Below the pieces are notes generated by a model that saw only the letters and a program-made list of their open reading frames with translations, was not told the origin of the DNA and did not search any database. A stretch of DNA of 64,000 nt from Shewanella aestuarii (GTDB taxonomy: Bacteria; Pseudomonadota; Gammaproteobacteria; Enterobacterales; Shewanellaceae). The position numbers and the translations under genes were made by a program. Positions 8,825 through 20,633 of the stretch are shown here, piece by piece; the stretch's first letter is position 1, and each line of letters starts with the position of its first letter. The stretch spans positions 62,001 to 126,000 of the forward strand of contig NZ_BMOT01000008.1 of assembly GCF_014647215.1 (NCBI RefSeq), read 5' to 3'.

Positions 8825-10648
8825 ATGACATCACAACCGCTTAAGTCCACCCAGAATGATTTATTAGCTGCGCAACTGCAGCAGGTTTTTGGCTATCGCG
8901 ATTTTCGTGATGGGCAGCGTGAGGTGATTGAACAGGCCCTATCGGGTAATGACACCTTAGTGATTATGCCTACAGGTGGTGGTAAAAGTATGTGTTATCA
9001 GTTACCTGCGCTAGTATTTCCAGGAGTGACTATTGTGGTATCGCCACTGATTTCTTTGATGAAAGATCAAGTGGATAGTTTAAGACAAAGCGGCGTGAGT
9101 GCTGCATATTTAAATTCATCGTTACCGCGTGAGCAAAGTGCTGCTATTTTACGCCAATTGCATCAAGGTGAAATAAAACTGTTGTACGTATCACCCGAAC
9201 GGTTATTAAGACCCGATTTCATTGAGCGTATGCATGAACTGACGATTTCATTATTTGCCGTTGATGAAGCCCATTGTATTAGTCAGTGGGGACATGATTT
9301 TCGACCTGAGTATGCCGCTTTGGGTGCACTTAAACAGCATTTCCCGCACATTCCATTAATGGCATTAACGGCAACAGCGGATCAAGCGACTCGGCTCAGT
9401 ATTTGTGAGCGCCTGCATATTCAGCCATACGTGCTACTGGCTAGCTTCGATCGTCCTAATATTCGCTATACCGTGGCAGAAAAATTAAATGCTGCCAATC
9501 AGCTGCGCCAATATCTGCAATCCCAAAATGGTGCCAGTGGTATTATTTATTGCAGTAGCCGCCGTCGTGTGGATGAGGTTGCAGAACGTCTGCGATTACA
9601 AGGCTTTAACGCACAGGGTTATCATGCGGGCATGAGCCAGGAAGACCGGGTTGATATTCAGGATAAATTTTTAAAGGATCAAGTCGACATAGTGGTGGCG
9701 ACAGTTGCTTTTGGAATGGGAATAAATAAGTCAAATGTGCGTTTTGTGGTGCACTACGATATACCTAAAAGCATTGAGTCTTACTACCAGGAAACAGGCC
9801 GAGCAGGTCGAGATGGACTCGATGCTGAGGCATACATGTTGTTTGACCCCGCCGATATTGGCCGTGTACGCCACTTAATTGAGCAATCTGAACCCGGCCC
9901 ACAACAGCAAGTCGAATTTCATAAACTGCATACCATGGCCGCTTTTGCTGAGGCACAAACCTGTCGACGCCAAGTGTTACTCCATTATTTTGATGAAAGT
10001 GCCTCAGAGCCCTGTGGTAACTGTGATATTTGCTTAGACCCACCAAAACGTTATAACGGCACAGAAGATGCTCAAAAAGTTTTATCATGCGTGTTTCGAT
10101 TACAACAGCGATTTGGCATGCACCATGTGATTGATGTACTTAGAGGCTCTAAAGCGGCTAATGTGGTCGACAGAGGGCACGATAAACTCACCACATGGGG
10201 TATTGGCGCGGATAAATCGGCAGAACATTGGCTAAGTGTGCTTAGGCAGTTGATTCATTTAGGTTTGGCGAGCCAAGACATTACCAGAGGATCAAGTATT
10301 CGATTGAACCCTGCTGCAAGACCTATTTTAAAAGCTGAAATGGCATTGATGTTGGCTGAACCGCGGATTCAATTGCTGGACGTCAAGCGTAAATCAAATA
10401 CTCGAACGGTGCAGCAATATGATCGTAAATTGTTTGCGCGATTAAAGTTGTTGCGTCGCGAATTGGCCGAGCAACACGATATTCCACCTTACTTAGTATT
10501 TAATGATGCCACATTGGCAGAAATGTCTGCGATGCTCCCCACAAGCCCTGGTGAAATGCTGGCGGTCAATGGTGTGGGACAGATTAAATTAGACCGCTTT
10601 GGTGGTGAGTTTTTAGATGAAATAGGCGATTATTTATCTAACGGATAA
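8825..10648 (+). CDS. recQ: ATP-dependent DNA helicase RecQ
   Basis: A 3'-5' superfamily 2 helicase acting in RecF-pathway recombination and fork repair. The 607-residue protein has the Q motif ([14 protein letters not shown]), Walker [15 protein letters not shown], the DEAH box in [18 protein letters not shown], motif [12 protein letters not shown], a four-cysteine zinc cluster (C at TCRRQ, then CGNCDIC), a winged helix, and a C-terminal HRDC domain ([14 protein letters not shown] to the end). Full length for the family. The ATG is at 8825; its tail converges with the TPR protein gene 18 bases away. Confidence 0.97.
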   Translation: MTSQPLKSTQNDLLAAQLQQVFGYRDFRDGQREVIEQALSGNDTLVIMPTGGGKSMCYQLPALVFPGVTIVVSPLISLMKDQVDSLRQSGVSAAYLNSSLPREQSAAILRQLHQGEIKLLYVSPERLLRPDFIERMHELTISLFAVDEAHCISQWGHDFRPEYAALGALKQHFPHIPLMALTATADQATRLSICERLHIQPYVLLASFDRPNIRYTVAEKLNAANQLRQYLQSQNGASGIIYCSSRRRVDEVAERLRLQGFNAQGYHAGMSQEDRVDIQDKFLKDQVDIVVATVAFGMGINKSNVRFVVHYDIPKSIESYYQETGRAGRDGLDAEAYMLFDPADIGRVRHLIEQSEPGPQQQVEFHKLHTMAAFAEAQTCRRQVLLHYFDESASEPCGNCDICLDPPKRYNGTEDAQKVLSCVFRLQQRFGMHHVIDVLRGSKAANVVDRGHDKLTTWGIGADKSAEHWLSVLRQLIHLGLASQDITRGSSIRLNPAARPILKAEMALMLAEPRIQLLDVKRKSNTRTVQQYDRKLFARLKLLRRELAEQHDIPPYLVFNDATLAEMSAMLPTSPGEMLAVNGVGQIKLDRFGGEFLDEIGDYLSNG

Positions 10649-10666
10649 AGCCCGAGATCATTGTGG

Positions 10667-12484
10667 CTATTTGATGCCTTGATGTTGTTTTTGAAGCTTA
10701 GCTAATTTATTTAATTCTGCGCGTTTTACTAAGGTTTGTAAATTATCCAACTGCTGTAAACTCGCGCTGCCGAAATGGAGTTTTACTGACAAGTAAGGCT
10801 GTATGATCGGCGTAAGTTGACGAATCACTTTCAAAGCACCTTCTTCAGAGGCAAAAGGCAATAAAATCGCCATTTTATTGTCCTCAACGCGTAAAATCTT
10901 ATCTTGCTCTCGTAGCGTTTGCTGTACCTCTTCCTGCACTATCGAAATATCGACTTGACGGATTTCATCTGTATCTAATAACAATAATGTCAAAGGATAA
11001 TGGCTTTGTTTCGCTTGGGTTAAAATGGTATCAACTAACTGTAATGGATCATTAAGGTGTTCAGATACTTTATTCGATTGGGGTTTTCGGTAAATAAAAG
11101 CCACAAATGATGCCAGTAAAATGAAAATACCTAGGCTGAGTAACGCCACATTTTGCGCTTGAAACATTAACAATTCAGCATTTCTTTGACTTGAAGGGTT
11201 CTCAATAGGCTCCCTACTGGCTTTTATTTGAGCAATACGCGAATTGGATAATTGTTCATTCGCTTTTTGGCTGGCGTTGAACTTAAGTTGCTGTTGTTTT
11301 AACGCCTGCTCGAACTGGTTTTGTTGCTCATAATAATCGCTAAGTATTTGATGAAACTCTATAAGGTCAAAATATTGCTCACTATCATCGGCTTGCTTAA
11401 CAATATCTGTCATTAAACTTAATGCTTCAGCCGTTTTATGCTGGGCAAAATAGATCAGAGATAAGGTCCGTTTAGCTCGCATCACTTTTAAATCATCAGC
11501 AGTATCGACAAAGTGTAGCAAGCTTTTATTTATGGCCTCTTCAGCGGCGCTTAAGTTGCCTAAATGTAATTCTATATAAGCCGTTTGAGCATTAAAGATT
11601 GCTTGATTATGCTTATTTCCTGCTTCAGGGATAATGTGTTTAGATTGGCTTAAGTATTTTTCTGCGGCAGCTAAATCTCCTAATGAGATTGATATTCTTG
11701 CCAAATAGAAAGCTGTGCCTATTGCAATTGCGCCATTTGTTTGTGGATCTTTTAGGATTTCCTTGGCGTAATCGAGAGCGGTTGCTGCATCACCCGATGA
11801 GTAGAGTAGGTTGCTCATGACCATTTTTAAATAAGGTGCAGGAACCATGTACCAAGAAGGTAATTGTTGTTTTGCTACAGGGTATAGCTCTTTGGCAATC
11901 TTTATGTTTTCTGACGCTTGTAGATAGTTACTATTTATATTTTCTCGTAAAGATCGAGTGACTAAACCTAATAACAAAGCCTGAGGCTGATCATATTGCT
12001 TGGCGAGTTTAATCGCTTCTTCATTGATTAAGTTTGATAAAGTGTATTTACCTAAAAAATCATACGCACTAGCTTCACAGGCCAAAAAGTACGGCTTGGC
12101 TTGATCTATACGCATTATTTTAGTGCTATCAGCCCCTTTTTTAGCAATATCAACGGCATTCTCATTTTGTCCCATATCGATAGCATTGAAACAGCTAACA
12201 AGTTGTAATTTTAAATATAAAGTGTCTGATAACGGATGGTGTTGATGGCTTGATTCGAGTGTTTCAATCAGGGCCTTGGCACTGTTGGGGTATTGAGGCG
12301 AAAACCAAGAAATATAGTCCAGTTTTTGGTTAATCGTTTTGGTTTCAAAATCTTGCATTGAGAATTCAGCTGGTGCAGCTATTGCTAAAGTGACTTTTGA
12401 CATCAGTAATATGGCGATACAAAATAACTTTTTTAAGGGAGGCATTAGGCAATGAGTGCGTGAAAGTGCTGGCAGCAAAAACAT
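10667..12484 (-). CDS. Secreted/membrane TPR protein with a degenerate GGDEF-like domain
   Basis: 605 residues: an N-terminal signal-like segment, a long helical TPR region (about residues 60-420, many paired helices such as AIGTAFYLARISISLGDLAAAEKYL), one membrane helix (NVALLSLGIFILLASFVAFIY, about 455-475) and a C-terminal domain of about 120 residues aligning with diguanylate cyclases. The signature is lost: where R-Y-G-G-D-E-F-A is expected it reads RVEDNKMA (residues 532-539), so cyclase activity is very unlikely. The layout, periplasmic TPR sensor plus cytoplasmic GGDEF-like output, is common in Shewanella. The ATG at 12484 has AGG upstream; an ATG at codon 14 is an alternative. Confidence 0.75.
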   Translation of the reverse strand: MFLLPALSRTHCLMPPLKKLFCIAILLMSKVTLAIAAPAEFSMQDFETKTINQKLDYISWFSPQYPNSAKALIETLESSHQHHPLSDTLYLKLQLVSCFNAIDMGQNENAVDIAKKGADSTKIMRIDQAKPYFLACEASAYDFLGKYTLSNLINEEAIKLAKQYDQPQALLLGLVTRSLRENINSNYLQASENIKIAKELYPVAKQQLPSWYMVPAPYLKMVMSNLLYSSGDAATALDYAKEILKDPQTNGAIAIGTAFYLARISISLGDLAAAEKYLSQSKHIIPEAGNKHNQAIFNAQTAYIELHLGNLSAAEEAINKSLLHFVDTADDLKVMRAKRTLSLIYFAQHKTAEALSLMTDIVKQADDSEQYFDLIEFHQILSDYYEQQNQFEQALKQQQLKFNASQKANEQLSNSRIAQIKASREPIENPSSQRNAELLMFQAQNVALLSLGIFILLASFVAFIYRKPQSNKVSEHLNDPLQLVDTILTQAKQSHYPLTLLLLDTDEIRQVDISIVQEEVQQTLREQDKILRVEDNKMAILLPFASEEGALKVIRQLTPIIQPYLSVKLHFGSASLQQLDNLQTLVKRAELNKLAKLQKQHQGIK

Positions 12485-12670
12485 GATGACCTAGTCGATG
12501 AGGGAAACGAATTAATTGGCGAGAGTATACCGATTCTGAAACGAATAATGCAGAAAATAAACAGATAAACTGTAGCTATTTAGTCTAATTTTGAGCACAG
12601 AAGACATATTCATTCAATCATTATTCATTATCATTGGTCATTCATATTACTCAACTTGACAAAAAGGGGG

Positions 12671-12700
12671 TTGACACTGAAGCGTTGCCAAGGTAATTAT
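12671..12700 (+). promoter_or_regulatory. Candidate promoter of the leu operon
   Basis: TTGACA at 12671-12676 and AATTAT at 12695-12700, 18 bases apart, lie 54 bases upstream of the leader peptide. A second TTGACA at 12656 has no matching -10. The preceding 100 bases are AT-rich with several ATTCAT repeats. Pattern only. Confidence 0.4.
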
Positions 12701-12753
12701 TAACCCAAGAGAAATTTACACACTGTTAATAATAGAATAGATATTTAACAATA

Positions 12754-12837
12754 ATGAATAGAATTTATGCACTACTAGGCCTCCTTCTCCTCACTCGCAA
12801 TTGTTGCGCGGAGCCTTTTGTGTTACATGTGAATTAA
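12754..12837 (+). CDS. leuL: leu operon leader peptide LeuL
   Basis: A 27-codon reading frame translating to MNRIYALLGLLLLTRNCCAE and PFVLHVN, then TAA. Codons 7-13 are Leu-Leu-Gly-Leu-Leu-Leu-Leu, using CTA, CTC and CTT. It ends 17 bases before a strong terminator hairpin and about 120 bases before leuA. A leucine-rich leader in this place is the sensor of attenuation: scarce charged leucyl-tRNA stalls the ribosome on the leucine run. Confidence 0.88.
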   Translation: MNRIYALLGLLLLTRNCCAEPFVLHVN

Positions 12838-12864
12838 GATTCTCACCCATCACAAACCCCGCGC
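12796..12864 (+). promoter_or_regulatory. Antitermination structures of the leu attenuator
   Basis: Two mutually exclusive pairings can be read. GCGCGG (12806-12811), in the leader just after the leucine codons, is complementary to CCGCGC (12859-12864), the 5' arm of the terminator; this is the antiterminator. CGCAA (12796-12800) pairs with TTGCG (12804-12808), a small protector hairpin that would sequester the antiterminator strand. A ribosome stalled on the leucine codons (12772-12792) would cover the protector and free the antiterminator. Derived by base pairing only. Confidence 0.7.
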
Positions 12865-12884
12865 ATTATGTCGCGGGGTTTTTT
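12855..12884 (+). terminator. Attenuator terminator of the leu operon
   Basis: AACCCCGCG (12855-12863), loop CATTATGT, CGCGGGGTT (12872-12880), followed by a T-run to 12884. It lies between leuL and leuA and is the decision hairpin of the attenuator. Confidence 0.93.
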
Positions 12885-12957
12885 GTTTATACACATTTGA
12901 AAATTGAGCTATTGCTGGTTTGAATCAAAAAGCAAAGGCAAAAATGGAGTAAAGTCG

Positions 12958-15616
<2,659 letters not shown>

Positions 15617-15617
<1 letters not shown>

Positions 15618-17029
15618 TGACGCAAACTAGCGCAAAAACATTATACGAAAAAGTCTGGGATGCCCATATTGTTGCAACTCCAGAGGCTGAAGCGCCGATT
15701 ATTTATGTGGATCGTCACTTGGTTCATGAAGTGACCTCTCCTCAGGCTTTCAGTGGCTTAAAAGTTGCCGGACGCAAATTGCGTGCGCCTGAAAAAACCT
15801 TTGCCACCATGGATCACAACACCTCTACCAAAAGTGCCAGCCTTGATGCCCTAAGCCCAATGGCCCGTACCCAGGTAGAAACTTTAGCGCAAAACTGTAA
15901 AGAGTTTGGTGTGCGTTTATATGATATTCACCATCCTAACCAAGGGATCGTGCATGTTATGGGGCCAGAATTAGGCATTACCTTACCAGGTACTGTGATT
16001 GTTTGTGGCGACTCACACACCGCCACTCATGGTGCCTTTGGCGCCTTAGCATTTGGTATCGGCACATCTGAAGTTGAACATGTGTTAGCAACCCAAACCT
16101 TACGTCAATTAAAAGCCAAAACCATGAAAGTGGAAGTGCGTGGTCAAGTGACGGATGGTGTAACGGCGAAAGATATCGTATTGGCGATTATTGGTAAGCT
16201 AGGTATGGACGGTGGCACAGGCTACGTTGTTGAGTTTTGTGGCGATGCCATTGAAGCGTTATCAATGGAAGGTCGCATGACACTGTGTAATATGGCTATC
16301 GAAATGGGCGCTAAAGCCGGTATGGTTGCGCCAGATGAAACCACCTTTAGTTATTTAAAAGGGCGTGAATTTGCACCTAAAGGCGCGACATGGGAGCAAG
16401 CTGTTGCTGCTTGGTCTGAGCTAAAAACCGATTCAGACGCTAAGTTTGATGCACAAGTGGTACTTGAAGCTAAAGACATTGCGCCACAATTAACCTGGGG
16501 AACTAACCCTGGTCAAGTTGTGGCTATTGATGGCGTTGTGCCAAATCCGGATGACGAAACCAACAGCACTGAGCGTAACAGCATTATTAAAGCGCTGGAG
16601 TACATCGGCCTAACTGCGGGCACCAAAATGACCGATGTGGCAATCAATAAGGTGTTTATTGGCTCATGTACCAATTCACGTATTGAAGATTTACGTTCCG
16701 CTGCAGCACATGCTAAAAACCGCAAAGTGGCCGCAGGTGTTACCGCAATTGTGGTACCGGGTTCTGGTCAGGTTAAGTTGCAAGCTGAAGCTGAAGGCTT
16801 AGATAAAATCTTCCTTGAGGCAGGTTTTGAATGGCGTTTACCAGGCTGTTCAATGTGTTTAGCCATGAACGATGACCGCTTAGAAGCAGGTGATCGCTGT
16901 GCTTCAACCAGCAATCGTAACTTTGAAGGTCGACAAGGCCGTGGTAGTCGTACGCATTTAGTGAGCCCAGCAATGGCAGCCGCGGCAGCTATTGCTGGCC
17001 ACTTTGTTGATATTCGCAAACCTTACTAA
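15617..17029 (+). CDS. leuC: 3-isopropylmalate dehydratase large subunit
   Basis: With LeuD isomerises 2- to 3-isopropylmalate, using a [4Fe-4S] cluster. The 470-residue aconitase-family protein shows DHNTSTK near the N-terminus, [20 protein letters not shown], and the three cluster cysteines: one in [16 protein letters not shown] and two in [10 protein letters not shown]. Starts within the leuB stop codon; leuD follows after 19 bases. Confidence 0.97.
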
Positions 17030-17048
17030 ACCGAGAAAGGAAATAAAC

Positions 17049-17654
17049 ATGCAAGCATTTACTGCCCATACCGGTTTAGCGGTAACGATTGATAGCGCCA
17101 ATATTGATACCGATCAGATTATTCCAAAACAGTTCTTGTCCAAAGTGACCCGTGACGGATTTGGCGTGCATTTGTTTCATGATTGGCGCTATTTAGACGA
17201 TGCAGGCGATCAACCAAATCCTGAGTTTGTATTGAATCAGTCGCGTTATAAAGGCGCATCTATTTTATTAGCGCAAGAAAACTTTGGTTGTGGATCGAGT
17301 CGTGAACATGCTCCTTGGGCATTAGCCGATTTTGGTTTACGGGTAATAATTGCACCAACCTTTGCAGATATCTTTTATGGTAATTCCATCAATAATGGTT
17401 TGTTACCTGTGAAGTTATCTGCTGAGCAAGTGCAGCAATTAATGGATGAAGTGGCGGCTAAAGAAGGCGCGGAAATTACTGTTGATCTGCAAGCTTTGCA
17501 GGTGATCTCACCTTCAGGCGCCGTGTTCAGTTTCAGCCTTGTTGAGTCAGCGCGCCATAAGTTACTCAATGGACTCGATGCGATAGGCTTGACGTTGTCG
17601 TTTGATCAAAGCATTACTGATTATGAAGCGAAAATTCCAGCTTGGTATGCATAA
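17049..17654 (+). CDS. leuD: 3-isopropylmalate dehydratase small subunit
   Basis: Swivel-domain subunit of isopropylmalate isomerase, 201 residues, with [13 protein letters not shown] near the start and the conserved [15 protein letters not shown] that contacts substrate. The ATG at 17049 has AAAGGA upstream and matches the family N-terminus ([12 protein letters not shown]); the longer frame from 16992 overlaps leuC and is rejected. Last gene of leuABCD, followed by a terminator. Confidence 0.97.
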   Translation: MQAFTAHTGLAVTIDSANIDTDQIIPKQFLSKVTRDGFGVHLFHDWRYLDDAGDQPNPEFVLNQSRYKGASILLAQENFGCGSSREHAPWALADFGLRVIIAPTFADIFYGNSINNGLLPVKLSAEQVQQLMDEVAAKEGAEITVDLQALQVISPSGAVFSFSLVESARHKLLNGLDAIGLTLSFDQSITDYEAKIPAWYA

Positions 17655-17683
17655 GCGCTAATAATGAGTGATTTCAAATTAAA

Positions 17684-17710
17684 AAGCCTTCTAGTATGGA
17701 AGGTTTTTTT
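17684..17710 (+). terminator. Rho-independent terminator after leuD
   Basis: CCTTC (17687-17691), loop TAGTATG, GAAGG (17699-17703), flanked by A/T pairs and followed by T residues to 17710; about 30 bases after the leuD stop. Confidence 0.8.
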
Positions 17711-17818
17711 ATGTCCTTTTACTTGCTTATGGCAGTATGGATAACATTTGATCTCCAATTCAAATGCAGTGCTTTCAATACTGAATATACTTTTCAACTG
17801 AAATATTCAACATAAACT

Positions 17819-17926
17819 ATTGCATGTATTTGCAATCCGCTATTTTTCTGAATAAGGTGCTCGGTAGAATATATCTTCTCCAAAAAACCGATATAGGGTT
17901 AATTATGTTTTCACATTGATGTGAAA
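17819..17926 (+). promoter_or_regulatory. Two inverted repeats upstream of the AsnC-family gene
   Basis: In the 337-base space between leuD and the regulator gene, ATTGCA-TGTATT-TGCAAT (17819-17836) and the near-perfect palindrome TTTCACATTGATGTGAAA (17909-17926) are the only clear structures besides the terminator. The second lies 66 bases before the regulator start and looks like a dimeric operator, possibly for autoregulation. Otherwise the spacer is featureless AT-rich DNA. Confidence 0.4.
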
Positions 17927-17991
17927 TATTTTTATTTTTTGTGTATGGATAGAGCATTTCTGTAATGTAAGTTGAAGCTGCTATAGGTTAA

Positions 17992-18450
17992 ATGATGGAT
18001 AAAAAAGATTTAAAGTTACTCGATATTTTGCAAAAACAAGGCCGTATTTCCATTGCTGATCTCGCGGACAAAATGAACATGTCAGATACACCTTGTTTAC
18101 GCCGAGTCAAAAAACTTGAGCAGGATAAAGTGATCACCTCATATCATGCGCAATTAGACCCGCAAAAACTGGATTTAAATGTGAGCGCATTTATTGATGT
18201 TCGCCTAGCTGATTGTTCCGTGATATTTGCCGATAAATTTGAGCAAGATATGGCTCAGTTAGTTAATGTTATGGAATGTGCGGTGGTGACCGGGGAGTAT
18301 GACTATTTGCTGAAAGTGGTTGTGAGGGATTTACTCAGTTTAGAGCGGTTGATAAAACACAATATTAGTAATTTAGATAACGTATCTTACGTGAGTTCAA
18401 CAGTGGTGATGAAACCTGTTTTTAGTCGTACAACCTTACCATTAGAATAA
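17992..18450 (+). CDS. AsnC/Lrp-family transcriptional regulator
   Basis: 152 residues: an N-terminal winged helix (about 1-60, with LKLLDILQKQGRISIADLAD and SDTPCLRRVKKLE) and a C-terminal RAM ligand-binding domain (about 65-145, with VTGEYDYLLKVVV). Such proteins are octameric amino-acid-responsive regulators. This is not the global Lrp by sequence, and its ligand cannot be told. AGGT lies before tandem ATGs; the second (17995) has the better spacing. Placed just after leuABCD, so a branched-chain amino acid role is possible but unproven. Confidence 0.88.
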   Translation: MMDKKDLKLLDILQKQGRISIADLADKMNMSDTPCLRRVKKLEQDKVITSYHAQLDPQKLDLNVSAFIDVRLADCSVIFADKFEQDMAQLVNVMECAVVTGEYDYLLKVVVRDLLSLERLIKHNISNLDNVSYVSSTVVMKPVFSRTTLPLE

Positions 18451-18524
18451 CTATCTGCAATTCCCTAGATAGGCAGCAAATGGCATCAAGTATTTGGTCG
18501 CATTCTAGCTATTAGCCTTGCGCA

Positions 18525-18560
18525 CAAAAAAGCCGCCATGCATTTATAGGCAAGACGGCT
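18525..18560 (-). terminator. Terminator downstream of the DUF2959 gene
   Basis: On the minus strand AGCCG (18560-18556) pairs with CGGCT (18535-18531) and is followed by a T-run (the A-run at 18525-18530 on the plus strand). It also ends the region facing the convergent AsnC-family gene. Confidence 0.65.
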
Positions 18561-18585
18561 GTTAAATTTTTTATGTCAGCGGACG

Positions 18586-19254
18586 TTAGGCGCCAGCTTC
18601 CATCGATTTAATAAATTTATTTGATTCAGCAATCGACTTATTCATTTCGTTTATTAAGCTAGAAATATCGGTTTGTAAATTGGTGAATTCCCCTTTAATA
18701 GCACCAATAGCCTGTGCATTAAGGTTATGTTTTAAATACAACATATTGTCTTTCATCGCGGTTAAAATAGGTGGCATTTTGGCTTCGGCGCGGCGCATGC
18801 TTTTAACTAAAGATTGGTAAGAGCGCTGGGTTTCTTTTAACTTCGAGGTACTATTACGACGTAAGCTGGCTTTGCTAATTTCATCGATTTCAGACTGCCA
18901 TTCTTCAAATAGTGCTTCAGCTACATCTTCTACTTTGTTAATGCGATTACTGACATCATCGGCCGCCGATTGGGCTGACTCGTATTCATCTTTGGCTTTG
19001 TTGTAGGCTTTTTCTAAATTGCCACCATCAAATGCCAATAATGCCTGCATTTCTTCTAAAGCAGAGCTAAATTGTTGCTGAGCTTCTTCCTGCGATTCTT
19101 TGGCATCTTGTACACGATCAACCATTATGTCGCGTTTGTGGTAACCCACTTTCTCCATTGCACCATAATAGGCACTTTGGCATCCGCTTAACGATAATGT
19201 ACTGATAGCAAGGGTTGCAGCAAGGGCAACTTTAATAAACTTAAATGCATTCAT
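18586..19254 (-). CDS. DUF2959 coiled-coil lipoprotein
   Basis: 222 residues with a lipoprotein signal peptide (cleavage before C25, LSGCQS) and a mostly helical, charged body with heptad-like coiled-coil stretches (residues about 45-130 and 150-215). It matches the DUF2959 family of marine gammaproteobacteria, whose function is unknown. Probably anchored in the outer or inner membrane facing the periplasm. It lies 21 bases downstream of a small membrane-protein gene on the same strand, suggesting co-transcription. Confidence 0.82.
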   Translation of the reverse strand: MNAFKFIKVALAATLAISTLSLSGCQSAYYGAMEKVGYHKRDIMVDRVQDAKESQEEAQQQFSSALEEMQALLAFDGGNLEKAYNKAKDEYESAQSAADDVSNRINKVEDVAEALFEEWQSEIDEISKASLRRNSTSKLKETQRSYQSLVKSMRRAEAKMPPILTAMKDNMLYLKHNLNAQAIGAIKGEFTNLQTDISSLINEMNKSIAESNKFIKSMEAGA

Positions 19255-19275
19255 TTTGTAAGTCTCAATTAAGTG

Positions 19276-19500
19276 TTAAGCGGGAGATTTAAATTTCGCC
19301 GCGTCGATAACGCTCCATAAGTGGAAAATAGCGCCAATAATCGGCGGAATGATTAATACCCAAAAGAAATATCCCACGCCAACAATACAAAAGAAAGCGA
19401 TAGCAGCCAAAATACGACCTTGTAATAATTGTCCAAGACCTGGAAAAAATAAGCTTGCGACAGCGGCTAATACATTGCCAGCCGATCCTTGTTGCGACAT
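19276..19500 (-). CDS. Small two-helix membrane protein (TM2-like)
   Basis: A 74-residue protein with a glycine-rich first hydrophobic segment (VLAAVASLFFPGLGQLLQGR) and two further helices up to residue 63. The FPGLGQLLQGR turn is typical of small TM2-like proteins. Function unknown. AAAGGA precedes the ATG at 19500. Cotranscribed with the DUF2959 lipoprotein by spacing. Confidence 0.75.
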   Translation of the reverse strand: MSQQGSAGNVLAAVASLFFPGLGQLLQGRILAAIAFFCIVGVGYFFWVLIIPPIIGAIFHLWSVIDAAKFKSPA

Positions 19501-19604
19501 AAATAGTATCCTTTGGTTTATATTTTGATTTGTAATAACATTGTACGAAGTTGAAATGTGATTACAATGAATATCTTACCTATCGTTTATGAATAAGGAT
19601 TTTT

Positions 19605-20606
19605 ATGGCTATTAGTCGTATTTTGCCATCCCTCAAAGGCTTTTTTATTGGGTCTTGGAAATTCTTATTGCATTTAAAGCAAAGACTTAATGAAGATCAA
19701 ATTAATATACGTGCAGGTCACTTAACCTATGTCACCTTGCTGTCATTGGTGCCAATGGTTGCTGTTACTATGTCTATGCTGTCTGCTTTCCCTGTATTTA
19801 AAGGGATAAGAGGGCATATTGAAAGCTTCATTTATGAAAACTTTTTACCCGCAGCTGGCGACACAGTTCAAGTGTATATCAATGAGTTTGTCAGCAATGC
19901 GTCTAAGGGCACGTTTGTTGGTATTGTCGCGTTGGTTTTTGTGGCTATCATGCTGATTTCAGCAATCGATAAAGCGTTAAATAGCATTTGGCGGGTGACT
20001 GAAAAACGTTCCTACGTGGTGTCGTTTTCAATGTACTGGATGGTGTTAACGTTAGGCCCGGTATTAATTGGCGCAAGTATTTTGGCATCGTCGTATGTTT
20101 TATCCTTGCAGCTACTATCAGATACTGAGTTGTCAGGGATCTTGCCTTGGATTATGTCTCGGTTGCCTATGATGTTCTCGGTCGCATCAATTTTATTGTT
20201 ATATATGGTTGTACCCAATAGAAAAGTGCGCTTTTGGCATGCGCTATTAGGGGCAATTGTAGCCGCTTTACTATTTGAAGCGGGCAAAAAAGGTTTTGCT
20301 TATTATGTGACACAATTTCCCAGCTATGAGGCGATCTATGGCGCATTAGCCGTTATTCCTATTTTGTTTGTATGGGTCTATTTATCGTGGATGATTGTGC
20401 TGTTAGGTGCCGTCATTACCGCCTCGTTACCAGAGTATTTAGATCAGCATGTCACCGAGTTACTGCATAAAATCAGAATGGAAGCTGGACATGAGCCGCC
20501 GCAAAAATCGCAGCGTTCAAAAGATGTTTTAGGGCCTGACAATGATGAAATGAAACCAATGAATCAAGTAGAGATTGTGGATTCTTCTTCGTCTACAAAA
20601 ATATAA
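19605..20606 (+). CDS. yihY: YihY/UPF0761 family inner-membrane protein
   Basis: 333 residues with about six hydrophobic segments; the family signature is seen in [19 protein letters not shown] near residue 37, and later in [15 protein letters not shown] and [20 protein letters not shown]. The family was once labelled RNase BN, which is wrong for this protein; its true role is unknown. The C-terminal 50 residues are polar and cytoplasmic. AAGGA precedes the ATG. In E. coli yihY neighbours dtd; here the peptidase and lipoprotein genes lie between them. Confidence 0.88.
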   Translation: MAISRILPSLKGFFIGSWKFLLHLKQRLNEDQINIRAGHLTYVTLLSLVPMVAVTMSMLSAFPVFKGIRGHIESFIYENFLPAAGDTVQVYINEFVSNASKGTFVGIVALVFVAIMLISAIDKALNSIWRVTEKRSYVVSFSMYWMVLTLGPVLIGASILASSYVLSLQLLSDTELSGILPWIMSRLPMMFSVASILLLYMVVPNRKVRFWHALLGAIVAALLFEAGKKGFAYYVTQFPSYEAIYGALAVIPILFVWVYLSWMIVLLGAVITASLPEYLDQHVTELLHKIRMEAGHEPPQKSQRSKDVLGPDNDEMKPMNQVEIVDSSSSTKI

Positions 20607-20633
20607 CTAGGCGGTTGAACAGGGATATTGAGT

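Noticed and set aside
10667-12484. Active diguanylate cyclase
   Set aside because: The GGDEF residues are replaced by EDNKM, so catalysis is not expected.
12656-12661. First TTGACA upstream of leuL as the -35 box
   Set aside because: No -10-like hexamer lies 16-18 bases downstream; the second TTGACA at 12671 is better.
12904-12957. Upstream extension of leuA by 18 codons
   Set aside because: It begins close behind the attenuator terminator without a ribosome site; GGAG before 12958 and the family N-terminus fix the later start.
19605-20606. Calling yihY ribonuclease BN
   Set aside because: That name came from an old misassignment; RNase BN activity belongs to the ElaC-type enzyme. This is an uncharacterised membrane protein.
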